DNA of 60,562 nucleotides from Verrucomicrobiota bacterium (GTDB lineage: Bacteria; Verrucomicrobiota; Verrucomicrobiia; Limisphaerales; UBA8199): NCBI GenBank assembly GCA_003176045.1, contig PSRM01000269.1:1-60562 (forward strand), read 5' to 3'. This document shows positions 52,958 through 60,562 of this stretch, one piece after another. Each line of letters opens with the position of its first letter. The first letter of the stretch is position 1. Under the pieces are notes generated by a model. It did no database searches. It was not told the DNA's origin and saw only the letters and a program-made list of their open reading frames with translations. Both the position numbers and the translations under genes were made by a program.

Positions 52958-54712
52958 AAATTTCCTCCAAAGCCACCAAACCACCACGCCCAGGCACGTG
53001 TGTGCCGCCACCCCCACTATCCACATAGCGCCTACCCCTGAAATCCCCGCCGCCGACAAGCTCGTCTCGATCAGGCTGCTGGTCGGTCCTGACTGAATTA
53101 CCGCCAGGGCCGCATCCCGCAGCGGAAAAGCGTGGCGCTGCGGCTCGATATCCCGCTGCACCATCAACCAATTAATAGCCATGGAAACCCACGCCACCCA
53201 CCAAACCAGCCGCCACTCCAGCTTTTTCTTCACAAACAGAATACCCAGCATCAAAAACGGCGCCGCTATCGCTGCATACCGCGGCCCTATACCCCAGGTA
53301 ATGCTCACCAGCGGGGACGATGCCTGGAAAACCATGTAGGCCACTGTAATCCCCAGAATCAGCCACGCCTCGGGCAAGCGGCTCCTTTGCACCACCCCGT
53401 GCTTCACCACCAGCACCAACAAAACTAGCAGCAGCGGACTATAAATGAACAATCCCCGTCGGAACCCAAAGGCGACCCCCAGGAACCGCTCCCAGGTGGG
53501 ATGATCAATCTGAAGCAGCGCCTGGCTTTTATCCACGGCAAGAATGTCAATCGCATACTTGTACGGGAACGCAAGCGGATCACCGAAACACTTGAAGTGA
53601 TACAACAGGATCAACACTCCTATCGGCAGCCCTCCCAGCCCCACCAGCATCATCCTGCGCAAACCCACCTTGTACCATCCGTACAGGCAAATAAATCCTA
53701 CCGCGATGATCTGGATATATTCCAGCGCCACCGCCGCCCCCAGTAGCCCCCCGGCCAGAAGAAGTAACTTTGTCGAGAACTTTGTCGAGAACTTTGTCGA
53801 GAACTTTGTCGAAAACTTTGTCGTTACCTCTGCCGAAACCTCAGGCCCGCCCTCCCATGAATGTTTTGCACGAAGTTCCTTCCCCGATCGAACTCCCGAC
53901 GCCGAGTTCGCGACGACATCGGCCGGCGATTCTCCCTCTCCCCCGCCGAGGGGGAGAGGGCCGGGGTGAGGGGGAATCTCCGCAACGTCTGGCACCTTCG
54001 AAGCCACCAGAATCAGATAAAAACCCAGCAACAACAACCCCGTCACCGGCACCACCGCGTAAGGAATCCTCGCATAAAAGAAAAGGTTCGTCCCCAAGCC
54101 AAACACCAGCGCCGCTCGATATGCGATCCCCTCCCCTGCGCCGAACAACAAAAGAATCCTGTAAAACACCACCGCCGCCGCCGCCATCGAAAGTGCAATC
54201 AACAACTCCAAAAACCAGATCGAAGCATGAAACCGAAAAAGATCGTCTTTGTTCAGCGCGGGATCGAATGAAAGATAGCCCGCCTGCACCAGCGGCTGGC
54301 ATTGCTGGTCCAGCCTGCGCCGCACCTGCTGGTCCAGCTTGCGCGCCAGCCCTTTAGGCACCAGCGAATAGCCCGCATCAAAAAGCCCCACCGGCGCCAC
54401 CGCCAAATAACCCATCCCGGGCGCCGCGCAGGTGTAATAATGCGCGCGATAAAACGACTTATCCACCGTGTTCCAGTGCCACGTATCAATGGCATTGCGT
54501 CCCTCGTAAAGCAGCGCCCGCGCATGGGCCACCACCCGCGCCCCCTGCGTTCTCCCCGGCCCGAAGCTCAGAAAAAAAATGAAGACTACCGACAGAATCG
54601 CAAAAATCCCTGCCTCCTCCCGACTTCGGAACACACCCAAAAACCGCCTGCCGAACTGGCGTCCAGCCTTAGTTTCTGTTGCGGGATTCGATTTAGCCGA
54701 AAGAATGTCCAC
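52928..54712 (-). CDS. Polytopic membrane protein, GT39/ArnT-like glycosyltransferase candidate, with repeat-encoded insertion
   Basis: About 594 aa from a GTG at 54712; an ATG at 54805 is also possible but adds REP-like sequence. Around ten TM helices are visible, beginning EAGIFAILSVVFIFFLSFGPG, then a periplasmic loop (YEGRNAIDTWHWNTVDKSFYRAHYYTCAAPGMGYLAVAPVG) typical of GT-C/PMT-like proteins that work on lipid-linked sugars. No donor or acceptor can be named. Between two TM helices, about residues 244-316 come from two unrelated repeats: a palindrome translated as PHPGPLPLGGGEGE and the 12-bp array translated as TKFSTKFSTKFSTKFSTK. The frame is kept, so the protein may still be made. 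It is divergent from the YD protein gene. Confidence 0.72.
   Translation of the reverse strand: MDILSAKSNPATETKAGRQFGRRFLGVFRSREEAGIFAILSVVFIFFLSFGPGRTQGARVVAHARALLYEGRNAIDTWHWNTVDKSFYRAHYYTCAAPGMGYLAVAPVGLFDAGYSLVPKGLARKLDQQVRRRLDQQCQPLVQAGYLSFDPALNKDDLFRFHASIWFLELLIALSMAAAAVVFYRILLLFGAGEGIAYRAALVFGLGTNLFFYARIPYAVVPVTGLLLLGFYLILVASKVPDVAEIPPHPGPLPLGGGEGESPADVVANSASGVRSGKELRAKHSWEGGPEVSAEVTTKFSTKFSTKFSTKFSTKLLLLAGGLLGAAVALEYIQIIAVGFICLYGWYKVGLRRMMLVGLGGLPIGVLILLYHFKCFGDPLAFPYKYAIDILAVDKSQALLQIDHPTWERFLGVAFGFRRGLFIYSPLLLVLLVLVVKHGVVQRSRLPEAWLILGITVAYMVFQASSPLVSITWGIGPRYAAIAAPFLMLGILFVKKKLEWRLVWWVAWVSMAINWLMVQRDIEPQRHAFPLRDAALAVIQSGPTSSLIETSLSAAGISGVGAMWIVGVAAHTCLGVVVWWLWRKFQPRMNANER
53765..53825. 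repeat. 12-bp AACTTTGTCGAG array x5 inside the GT39-like gene
   Basis: Five units, almost perfect, encode a four-residue period (TKFS) on the minus strand. Confidence 0.93.
53931..53976. repeat. CTCTCCC/GGGAGAGG palindrome inside the GT39-like gene
   Basis: Inverted arms CCCTCTCCCCC and GGGGGAGAGGG with a following CCGGGGTGAGGGGG. The same type is at 25969-26008. Its translation, PHPGPLPLGGGEGE, is known as an in-frame insertion peptide in many bacterial proteomes. Confidence 0.8.
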
Positions 54713-57700
54713 CTGCGAAAAACTACAGCCTACCCCGCCCCGCGCCCCGCCTTCAAGACGAATCGAGAATTGCGGATCGGAGCGCGGACGGCCTCGTCCG
54801 CGCATTTCCCGATTGCTACAATCGCGCGCACAAGGCTGCGCTCCAGTACCGCAGTCGCACCTCCTCCACTTAGTCGCAAACTTAATCGCAAACTTAGTCG
54901 CCTCCGATGCGTTCTCTGCATTCTTTTCCGGCTATGGGTTTGCTTCAGTCTCTCAAGTCCCAAGCTTCGCCGGGCTTCGACGCAAAAAACTGAGCACTTA
55001 CGACCCAACCCCAGGATACTACTGGCTCAGCTACATCGAGGACGATCCGCACGCTTACCAGGCGCTGCTTGGCTCCCCCAGCGGTGGGGTGGTCAGTTTC
55101 CCGCATCTCCTGGGCACGACTCCGGAATACTACACCGCGACCACGCTGCTCCGGCAAACGACCGAAGACGGCAGCCTGGCTGGGTTCGTTCGAACCTACG
55201 CCAATGGCGTCGTGGACTCCTACCAGTATATTCCGCCTGACGTGCTCCTGCCCGACAACAACATTCCCGTGTTCCTGTCCACCCGGACCGATGCGTTTGG
55301 CCGCGTGCTCCTGAGCTTCCAGTACGAGGAGGATAGCGTGCCCGGCGTCGGCTACGTAGTCCGCCTGAAATCGGTCAAAGATTCCGATGGCCGGTTGTGC
55401 TTGCTCGATTACACAAATTCGGCTGCGCCCTCCCTCATCACCACGGTGACCGATCCGTTCGGGCGCACAGTCATTCTCAAATACGATAACAACAGCATGC
55501 TCACGAACATCACCGAGGTCGCGGGCCTGAGCAGTTCAGTCCGTTACTCCAATGGCTGGGTGACTAATCTCACGACCCCTTCCGGCACAACCAGCTTCTA
55601 CCATTTCAACATTGATCCGCCATGGAGCGGCTCGGAAACCGTCTTGCGAGCCATCACGGTTGTGGATGCGGCGGGCGGCACGAACATCTACGGCCTCTGG
55701 CAGACCGCGACCAATAGCAGCCTGCCCGATTTCAGCAGCGCCCTGCTAAGCGCTCTTCCCGATTCAACCTTTGACGATGCCGCGCCCTACCTTGTGTTCC
55801 GGAACAGCTTTCACTGGGGCCCGAGACAGGCAGCCGGGCTGCCCACTGATTTTTCGACTTTCGGCAGCAGCCAGTTCGTGCGCGCGCGCATGCGCCACTG
55901 GCTACACGCCGGTGACAATTGCGACTATAACCAGCTCATCAGCCAGACCTTAAGCATCCAGGTGGAACCCAGCCCGGACGGAGTCAATCCGGGACAGATG
56001 ACTTTCTATGACTACGCGGGAAAAATTTGCAATTTTCACGAAGGCACCAACTCGCTGCCTTCTGCCATCGCCCGCGTTTTGCCCGACGGCTCCGTCAGCT
56101 ACAGCACTTATGACCGCGACCAGTGGCAGCGGCCGACAACCGTCACCGAAACATACTCCACCGGCTACGGGGCGACTCCACGTACCCGTTCATGGCAATA
56201 CCTCTATAGCGACGACGGGATAGATCTTGTTCAGGTCCTTGGCCCCCGCAACGAAACTCTGGCAGGCTTCGCGTACACCAATCATGCGGTGTTGCGGGCC
56301 ACCAACTCCTTGAGCGACGTGACTTCCTACACGCTCGACCTGCAAGGCCGCGTCACCAGCATCAAAACTCCCGCAGGGCTGACTACCACCAATCGTTATT
56401 TTGCCACCGGCACATACACCAACTTCATTCAGATGACGATTGATATGGAAATAAATCGCACGAATTCGTTCATTTTCACGAATGATCTCGTCGCGGTCCA
56501 CACCGACGAGCGCGGGCTTTCGACGACAAACCTGTATGACCCGCTCAACCGGCTCACCGCCAGCATCAATCCTCTAGGCGCGGTTTCCTACACCTGTAAC
56601 AAACTGGACCTCGGCCAGGTGCAGGACCGCATGGGCTTCAGCACCTGGTTTGGGTATGATGGACTGCGACGGAAGATCGCGGAAACGAATGCCCTCGGCT
56701 ACTTCACCCTTTACAATTACTGCACGTGCGGTGCGCTGGATTCCATCCAGGACGCTGCCGGCCATTTTACGCTTTTCTACTATGACAAGGCCGGGCGGCG
56801 CACGGCCAGCGTTTACGCGGACAGCTATGCGGTGACCAATAATTTCAATCTCTTCGGCGAGGTCACGAATACGGTGGATAGCGCCGGTTACAGCGTCACC
56901 AATTGGTTCAACAACCAGGGCCTGCGCTGCGCCGTCAGCAACGCCGTCGGGCGGGTCAGCGCCCTGGCTTTCGACGATGAAGACCGCGCCACCAACAGCG
57001 TTGATGCCAACGGCGTGAGCGTGGCATCCACATTCGACGAACTCGGGCGTGTGCTCACGCGCTCTTACCCGGATGCCGGAGTCGAGCAATTCAAATATTC
57101 CGCCGCAGGCCTGATGGCCTACACCAATCAACTTGGCTTCGGCGCCACTTACACCAATGATGTAGCCGCCCGAAAAATTGCGGAGCGAAACGCCAATTCC
57201 GAAGTGACTCGATTCAGCTACAGCGCAGCCGGCGATCTGCTCACGCTCACCGACGGCAAACTCCAGACGACAACCTGGTACTACGATAAGTTTGGCCGCG
57301 TCACAAACAAACTGGATCAAACGAGCACATCGGTCCTTCAGTACACGTACGACCTTGACGGACGGCTCACAAACCGCTGGAGCGCGGCCAAGGGCAACAC
57401 CGCCTATAGCTACAGCGCCGTGGGCAACCTCTACTGCGTCCAATACCCGAGCTCCGGCAGCGTGTGTTTCGAGTATGACCCGCTCAAGCGGATGACCAAC
57501 ATGGTTGACTGGCTGGGCACGACCTCCTATAGTTACGATAGCGCCGGACAGCTTCTCAGCGAGACCTGTCCATGGGCGAGCACAGTCGTGAGTTACACTT
57601 ACACGAACCGTTTGCGGCAGAGCATGACCGTCCAAACTCCGTGGTCGGCCACCTGGTCACAGACCAACGCCTACGACTCGGCTCGGCGCTTCAAAAACAT

Positions 57701-59132
57701 CATCTCCCCAGCCGGCACCTTCACCTATTCTTACCTGGCTCCGGTTTCGCAAAAGCCGGCTTCCATTTCGCTGCCCAACACGGCTGCGATCACGAACGTG
57801 TTCGACTCCGTCGCCCGCCTGAAGAGCACCACCCTCAAGCACAGCGGCGGCACGGTCCTGGATTCCGCCTCATACACCTATAACGCAGCCAGCCTGCGCA
57901 CGGGCTACACAAATGCCGCTGGCGACACAGTGGCCTATACCAACGATCCGATCGGCCAACTTCGAGCCGCTCTCAGTTCGGTCAGCGGCGAGAGCCGGGG
58001 CTATGCTTATGACAGCGCCTGGAACCTGAATTACCTGACCAACGGCGATGGCACAACCGGTGCGTTCACCGTTGACAGCCTCAACCAACTCACCAGCGCG
58101 CCGCCCGGCTCGTGCGGTTATGACGCGAATGGGAACCTGATCAGCCAAGCCGGCGTGGTAGGGCCTTGGGGTAGCCCAGGCAACGTCACTTATTGCTACG
58201 ACGATGAGAACCGGCTGGTGAGCTGGATCTGGACTGATCCGAACGAAACTCAACTGGGCTGCAGCGATACGCCGCAGACCTACGATGATTGGCGCACCGA
58301 TTTCGTCTATGATGGCCTGGGCCGGCTCCGCCAAACCACCGATTACGATAACTATTGGGGCACCGGCTGGAACCCCGCCACGCCTAACCAGTACGCCTAT
58401 GACGGCTGGCTGGAGGTGAGCGAGTCCACGGACGCAAACTACACCCGCGGCCCGGATCTGAGCGGAACCCTTCAAGGAGCCGGAGGCATCGGCGGACTGT
58501 TGGCAGGCACCTATGCCTCGGGTGGTCATCTCTACGCCCACAGCGATGGTAATGGCAATCTCACATGCCTGCTCGACGACAGCCAGAACGTGGTAACCAC
58601 CTACCGCTACGACCCGTTCGGCAACTTGCTTCCCGGCAGCGGCCAACTTGGCCACGGGCTCTCCAGCAAGCAATTCTTCCCGAATAATGGGCTATATTAC
58701 TTCGGGTACAGGTTCTATGCCCCGAGCTTGCAGAGGTGGATAAATAGGGATCCGATCAGTGAGCTGGGGTTTGAGGAGCTTCGGGATGCTCCACTGGATA
58801 TCATGGCGTCCATCGCAGGTGGCGAGAGGGTTAATCTGTTTCGATTTGTTGGCAATTGCCCCCAGGGGCGCTTCGATAAGTGGGGTTTGAAATGGGAGAG
58901 CCATTGGCCGTCGGACCTCGTAGACACGTGCTTGAAGTGCGGCCAGGCCGCAGCCCGAGTCGCCTGCTGCCTCCATGCCCAGAGGGTGTGCAATGACGGC
59001 TGCGACGCGGACTATGGAGCGGGCGCCGAAGGTGGGGGCGGCGACGAGGATCCGCGCGGCCTAGCAGCCTGCTTGGCTGACTGTGCCAAGAACACCAAAA
59101 AGTGCGCAAAAGGTATAAGGGGCAAGAAGTAA
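54705..59132 (+). CDS. YD/RHS-repeat protein with Cys-rich C-terminal tail
   Basis: About 1475 aa. YD repeats run from about 55240 to 58100 (GRVTNKLDQTSTSVLQYTYD, NLYCVQYPSSGSVCFEYDPL). The RHS core is at about 58595-58760 (TYRYDPFGNLLPGS, YYFGYRFYAPSLQRWINRDPIS). After the core, a fresh tail of about 80 residues (58886-59132) has nine cysteines (TCLKCGQAA, ACCLHAQRVCNDGCD, CLADCAKNTKKC) around a Gly/Glu/Asp linker. In RHS proteins this position holds the variable effector domain. No signal peptide or N-terminal plug is visible. Homology-like sequence begins near 54990, while the first 95 residues come from REP-like and 12-bp repeat DNA, so the gene looks cut at its 5' end. The start is a guess; an ATG at 54579 also fits. 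Confidence 0.82.
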   Translation: MSTCEKLQPTPPRAPPSRRIENCGSERGRPRPRISRLLQSRAQGCAPVPQSHLLHLVANLIANLVASDAFSAFFSGYGFASVSQVPSFAGLRRKKLSTYDPTPGYYWLSYIEDDPHAYQALLGSPSGGVVSFPHLLGTTPEYYTATTLLRQTTEDGSLAGFVRTYANGVVDSYQYIPPDVLLPDNNIPVFLSTRTDAFGRVLLSFQYEEDSVPGVGYVVRLKSVKDSDGRLCLLDYTNSAAPSLITTVTDPFGRTVILKYDNNSMLTNITEVAGLSSSVRYSNGWVTNLTTPSGTTSFYHFNIDPPWSGSETVLRAITVVDAAGGTNIYGLWQTATNSSLPDFSSALLSALPDSTFDDAAPYLVFRNSFHWGPRQAAGLPTDFSTFGSSQFVRARMRHWLHAGDNCDYNQLISQTLSIQVEPSPDGVNPGQMTFYDYAGKICNFHEGTNSLPSAIARVLPDGSVSYSTYDRDQWQRPTTVTETYSTGYGATPRTRSWQYLYSDDGIDLVQVLGPRNETLAGFAYTNHAVLRATNSLSDVTSYTLDLQGRVTSIKTPAGLTTTNRYFATGTYTNFIQMTIDMEINRTNSFIFTNDLVAVHTDERGLSTTNLYDPLNRLTASINPLGAVSYTCNKLDLGQVQDRMGFSTWFGYDGLRRKIAETNALGYFTLYNYCTCGALDSIQDAAGHFTLFYYDKAGRRTASVYADSYAVTNNFNLFGEVTNTVDSAGYSVTNWFNNQGLRCAVSNAVGRVSALAFDDEDRATNSVDANGVSVASTFDELGRVLTRSYPDAGVEQFKYSAAGLMAYTNQLGFGATYTNDVAARKIAERNANSEVTRFSYSAAGDLLTLTDGKLQTTTWYYDKFGRVTNKLDQTSTSVLQYTYDLDGRLTNRWSAAKGNTAYSYSAVGNLYCVQYPSSGSVCFEYDPLKRMTNMVDWLGTTSYSYDSAGQLLSETCPWASTVVSYTYTNRLRQSMTVQTPWSATWSQTNAYDSARRFKNIISPAGTFTYSYLAPVSQKPASISLPNTAAITNVFDSVARLKSTTLKHSGGTVLDSASYTYNAASLRTGYTNAAGDTVAYTNDPIGQLRAALSSVSGESRGYAYDSAWNLNYLTNGDGTTGAFTVDSLNQLTSAPPGSCGYDANGNLISQAGVVGPWGSPGNVTYCYDDENRLVSWIWTDPNETQLGCSDTPQTYDDWRTDFVYDGLGRLRQTTDYDNYWGTGWNPATPNQYAYDGWLEVSESTDANYTRGPDLSGTLQGAGGIGGLLAGTYASGGHLYAHSDGNGNLTCLLDDSQNVVTTYRYDPFGNLLPGSGQLGHGLSSKQFFPNNGLYYFGYRFYAPSLQRWINRDPISELGFEELRDAPLDIMASIAGGERVNLFRFVGNCPQGRFDKWGLKWESHWPSDLVDTCLKCGQAAARVACCLHAQRVCNDGCDADYGAGAEGGGGDEDPRGLAACLADCAKNTKKCAKGIRGKK
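54868..54902. repeat. 12-bp AACTTAATCGCA array at the start of the YD gene
   Basis: Three units, in frame as LVANLIANLVA, at the boundary between unrelated DNA and the YD protein. Confidence 0.88.
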
Positions 59133-59168
59133 TAGCGACCACCTAGTTTACGAATCCGAGATCTGCCA

Positions 59169-59705
59169 ATGAAGATGCTCAAAGCACTTGTGAGTGCAAA
59201 CCGCAGTACCTTCGGCCCGCCCATCCGGACGAGGCGGATCGTTATGGGGGCATGCTTGCTCCTTCTTGTGTCACTCGGGGCTTGGCCACGTTCAGGGCAA
59301 CAGCCGAGTCCGCTTAGCCCGAACTCTAGCGAACTGCTACGCAATGTGGGCCTCCTGCGCGATTTGGAAGCAGGTAATGCCGAACTGGTTCGTCAAAAGC
59401 TCATGGAGGACAGCATGGAACGAATTGTTTTTATCCTGGACGAACTAGGGTACACCACCAACAAGGACTCCTTGTATAGTGATCCCAGCCTTCGGGCGGC
59501 GTCGAAGTACTGGGGCAGCGGGCCCCTGCCCCAAGGCCTGCTCACTCTCGAACTCGATTATCCGGTAGTTAGCAATCGAATTGCCGTAGCGTTAGCGACA
59601 GTCGCCACCGAGCAACGCACCCGCGCCAAAAGGGGGATAGTTGATAGCGATGGGGCCAACCAGGGTACCGGGGGCCTTAAGTCGAGGGGTACGAATGCTC
59701 CGTAA
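59169..59705 (+). CDS. Small exported protein of unknown function downstream of the YD protein
   Basis: 178 aa, starting 36 bp after the YD stop. A hydrophobic stretch (IVMGACLLLLVSLGAWPRSG, about residues 25-45) after a basic N-terminus suggests a signal peptide or anchor, and a later ATG (MGACLL) could be the start. The rest is predicted helical (LLRNVGLLRDLEAGNAELVRQKLMEDSMERIVFILDELGY), then LTLELDYPVVSNRIAVALATVA. No family recognised. Position next to the RHS tail makes a partner or immunity role possible, but this is inference only. The last about 25 residues look non-conserved. Confidence 0.6.
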   Translation: MKMLKALVSANRSTFGPPIRTRRIVMGACLLLLVSLGAWPRSGQQPSPLSPNSSELLRNVGLLRDLEAGNAELVRQKLMEDSMERIVFILDELGYTTNKDSLYSDPSLRAASKYWGSGPLPQGLLTLELDYPVVSNRIAVALATVATEQRTRAKRGIVDSDGANQGTGGLKSRGTNAP

Positions 59706-59712
59706 AGTAAAG

Positions 59713-59752
59713 GAGTCGCCCATGCGAGGGTCGAGTCGCCCATGCGAGGGTC
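59713..59752. repeat. Perfect 20-bp tandem duplication
   Basis: GAGTCGCCCATGCGAGGGTC occurs twice head to tail, right after the stop of the small exported protein gene. Confidence 0.95.
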
Positions 59753-60173
59753 GGTCCTCACTTTTTAAACTTCCCACGCCAACCCACCAAGCATCCTCTG
59801 GGTTGCCGCGCTGCTATCGTAGGTGTTACGTGTTACGAACTTTTTTCTCGTCATAAAAGTGGCCGAACTGGCGTCGAAGGGATTTTAGCGGTCCGACCAC
59901 ACTTGCGTCATAAATAGGCGGGAGAAAGGGTCAGACCATAGCATGGTTCATTTCCGCTCGACAAATCTGGCGGCAACAGCAGGAAAGGTAGTTTTACATA
60001 ATCGCGCAAATTATTTGCATTACACATTTCTTATGCAACGTTCATCCCGTGAGCGCACAAGCATGTTCGGCTCAGGCGCGGCGGAGTTCTTTAGCGAAAA
60101 TGCCCGCCTCCTTTCTCGCACGGCTTCCCAGCACTTTGTCCTCCACTTTGTCGTGTTGCGCCGGGCCGTCGGC

Positions 60174-60273
60174 TTTGGACTTTGGACTTTGGACTTTGGA
60201 CTTTGGACTTTGGACCAATGCGTTGGCAGCCATTTTGACCAAATTTGACCAAATTTGACTAAATTTGACCAAA
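60174..60273. repeat. TTTGGAC (7-bp) and AAATTTGACC (10-bp) arrays
   Basis: Six TTTGGAC units at 60174-60215 and four AAATTTGACC units at 60232-60273, separated by 16 bp. Confidence 0.93.
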
Positions 60274-60414
60274 AAAGTTTTTTCTAAGAACCTTCCTCCA
60301 GCTCTTGGCGTGTTCGGCGAGCGCCCTAACTAACGCGCGCCGATCCGCCCGCGCTCTTTGACATCTTAACGGTTTTTCCACGTCTGAGCATCAGGACGCC
60401 AACGCGGCCCCCTC

Positions 60415-60449
60415 AGCGAGGCGCCGGGTTTCCTCCCCGGCGCCTCGCT
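60415..60449. repeat. 14-bp perfect hairpin
   Basis: Arms AGCGAGGCGCCGGG and CCCGGCGCCTCGCT around a 7-nt loop. There is no T-run after it, so more likely a REP-type palindrome than a terminator. Confidence 0.7.
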
Positions 60450-60562
60450 CCAGGCAAAAGTGTTCACAAGAAAACCCCGGGTCTTTGTCCGTTTGCGCCT
60501 TTGCATCTTTGCGTCTTTGCGTTAAAACCGATTTGCGGAGTTCGAAGCTTGAACTTTGAACT

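Larger units (their letters stand above)
59706..60562. other. Gene-free, repeat-rich right end
   Basis: No believable gene. It contains a perfect 20-bp direct duplication (59713-59732 and 59733-59752), TTTGGAC x6 (60174-60215), AAATTTGACC x4 (60232-60273), a 14-bp perfect stem (60415-60428 with 60436-60449) and GCGTCTTT-type units (60482-60521). Confidence 0.7.

Noticed and set aside
56574..57635. Minus-strand open frame of 353 codons
   Set aside because: Antisense to YD repeats; its apparent periodicity is the YD repeat read backwards.
60174..60273. Possible CRISPR or replication-origin iterons
   Set aside because: Units touch each other without spacers, no DnaA boxes were seen, and similar arrays occur all over the window.

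Overview
The window looks like chromosome of a Verrucomicrobiota bacterium, probably from the Limisphaerales/Pedosphaera side of the phylum. This is inferred, not tested. The grounds are a PilM/PilN-PilO/PilP/PilQ-type gene block that resembles the Akkermansia Amuc_1098-1101 cluster in order and size, giant secreted proteins built from DUF11, Calx-beta, delta-60 and P-domain modules, a type I sulfatase, a PATR protein, a YD/RHS protein, and a very high load of short tandem repeats and REP-like palindromes.

Layout. 1-1136 has no gene and is packed with short tandem repeats. 1137-11021 holds ordinary single genes: an APC permease, a PYROXD2-like FAD oxidoreductase, an NTF2-like secreted protein, a TlpA-type thioredoxin protein, a PATR protein, an exported unknown, a TMEM175-like channel and an Smr protein. 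11290-14914 is a same-strand cluster of a Tat-exported NIPSNAP protein, a LodA/GoxA-type (CTQ) amino-acid oxidase and its LodB-type flavoprotein. 15015-18054 carries a sulfatase, a PAP2 phosphatase and coaE.

18466-52581 is one minus-strand block of about 34 kb. It begins at 52581 with a PilM-PilN fusion, an Amuc_1100-like inner-membrane protein, an Amuc_1099/PilP-like protein and a PilQ/GspD secretin. With 18 bp, -4 bp and 9 bp spacing it continues into three secreted proteins (860, 811 and 1382 aa), then, after two repeat-filled gaps, into two giant proteins of 3297 and 2470 aa. The order suggests a dedicated envelope machine with its surface cargo. The 860- and 1382-aa proteins share a C-terminal module of about 330 residues. 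The 3297-, 2470- and 754-aa proteins share a different C-terminal module of about 70 residues.

52928-59705 holds a GT39-like membrane protein and a divergent YD/RHS protein with a cysteine-rich tail, followed by a small exported protein. The last 850 bases carry only repeats.

A second theme is repeat invasion. Short arrays (units of 6-12 bp) and palindromic REP elements fill the gaps and also lie in frame inside coaE, lodB, the GT39-like gene and the YD gene, and at or next to the signal peptides of the secretin and three secreted proteins. Two of the giant genes carry 7-bp units there, so a change of one unit would shift the frame.
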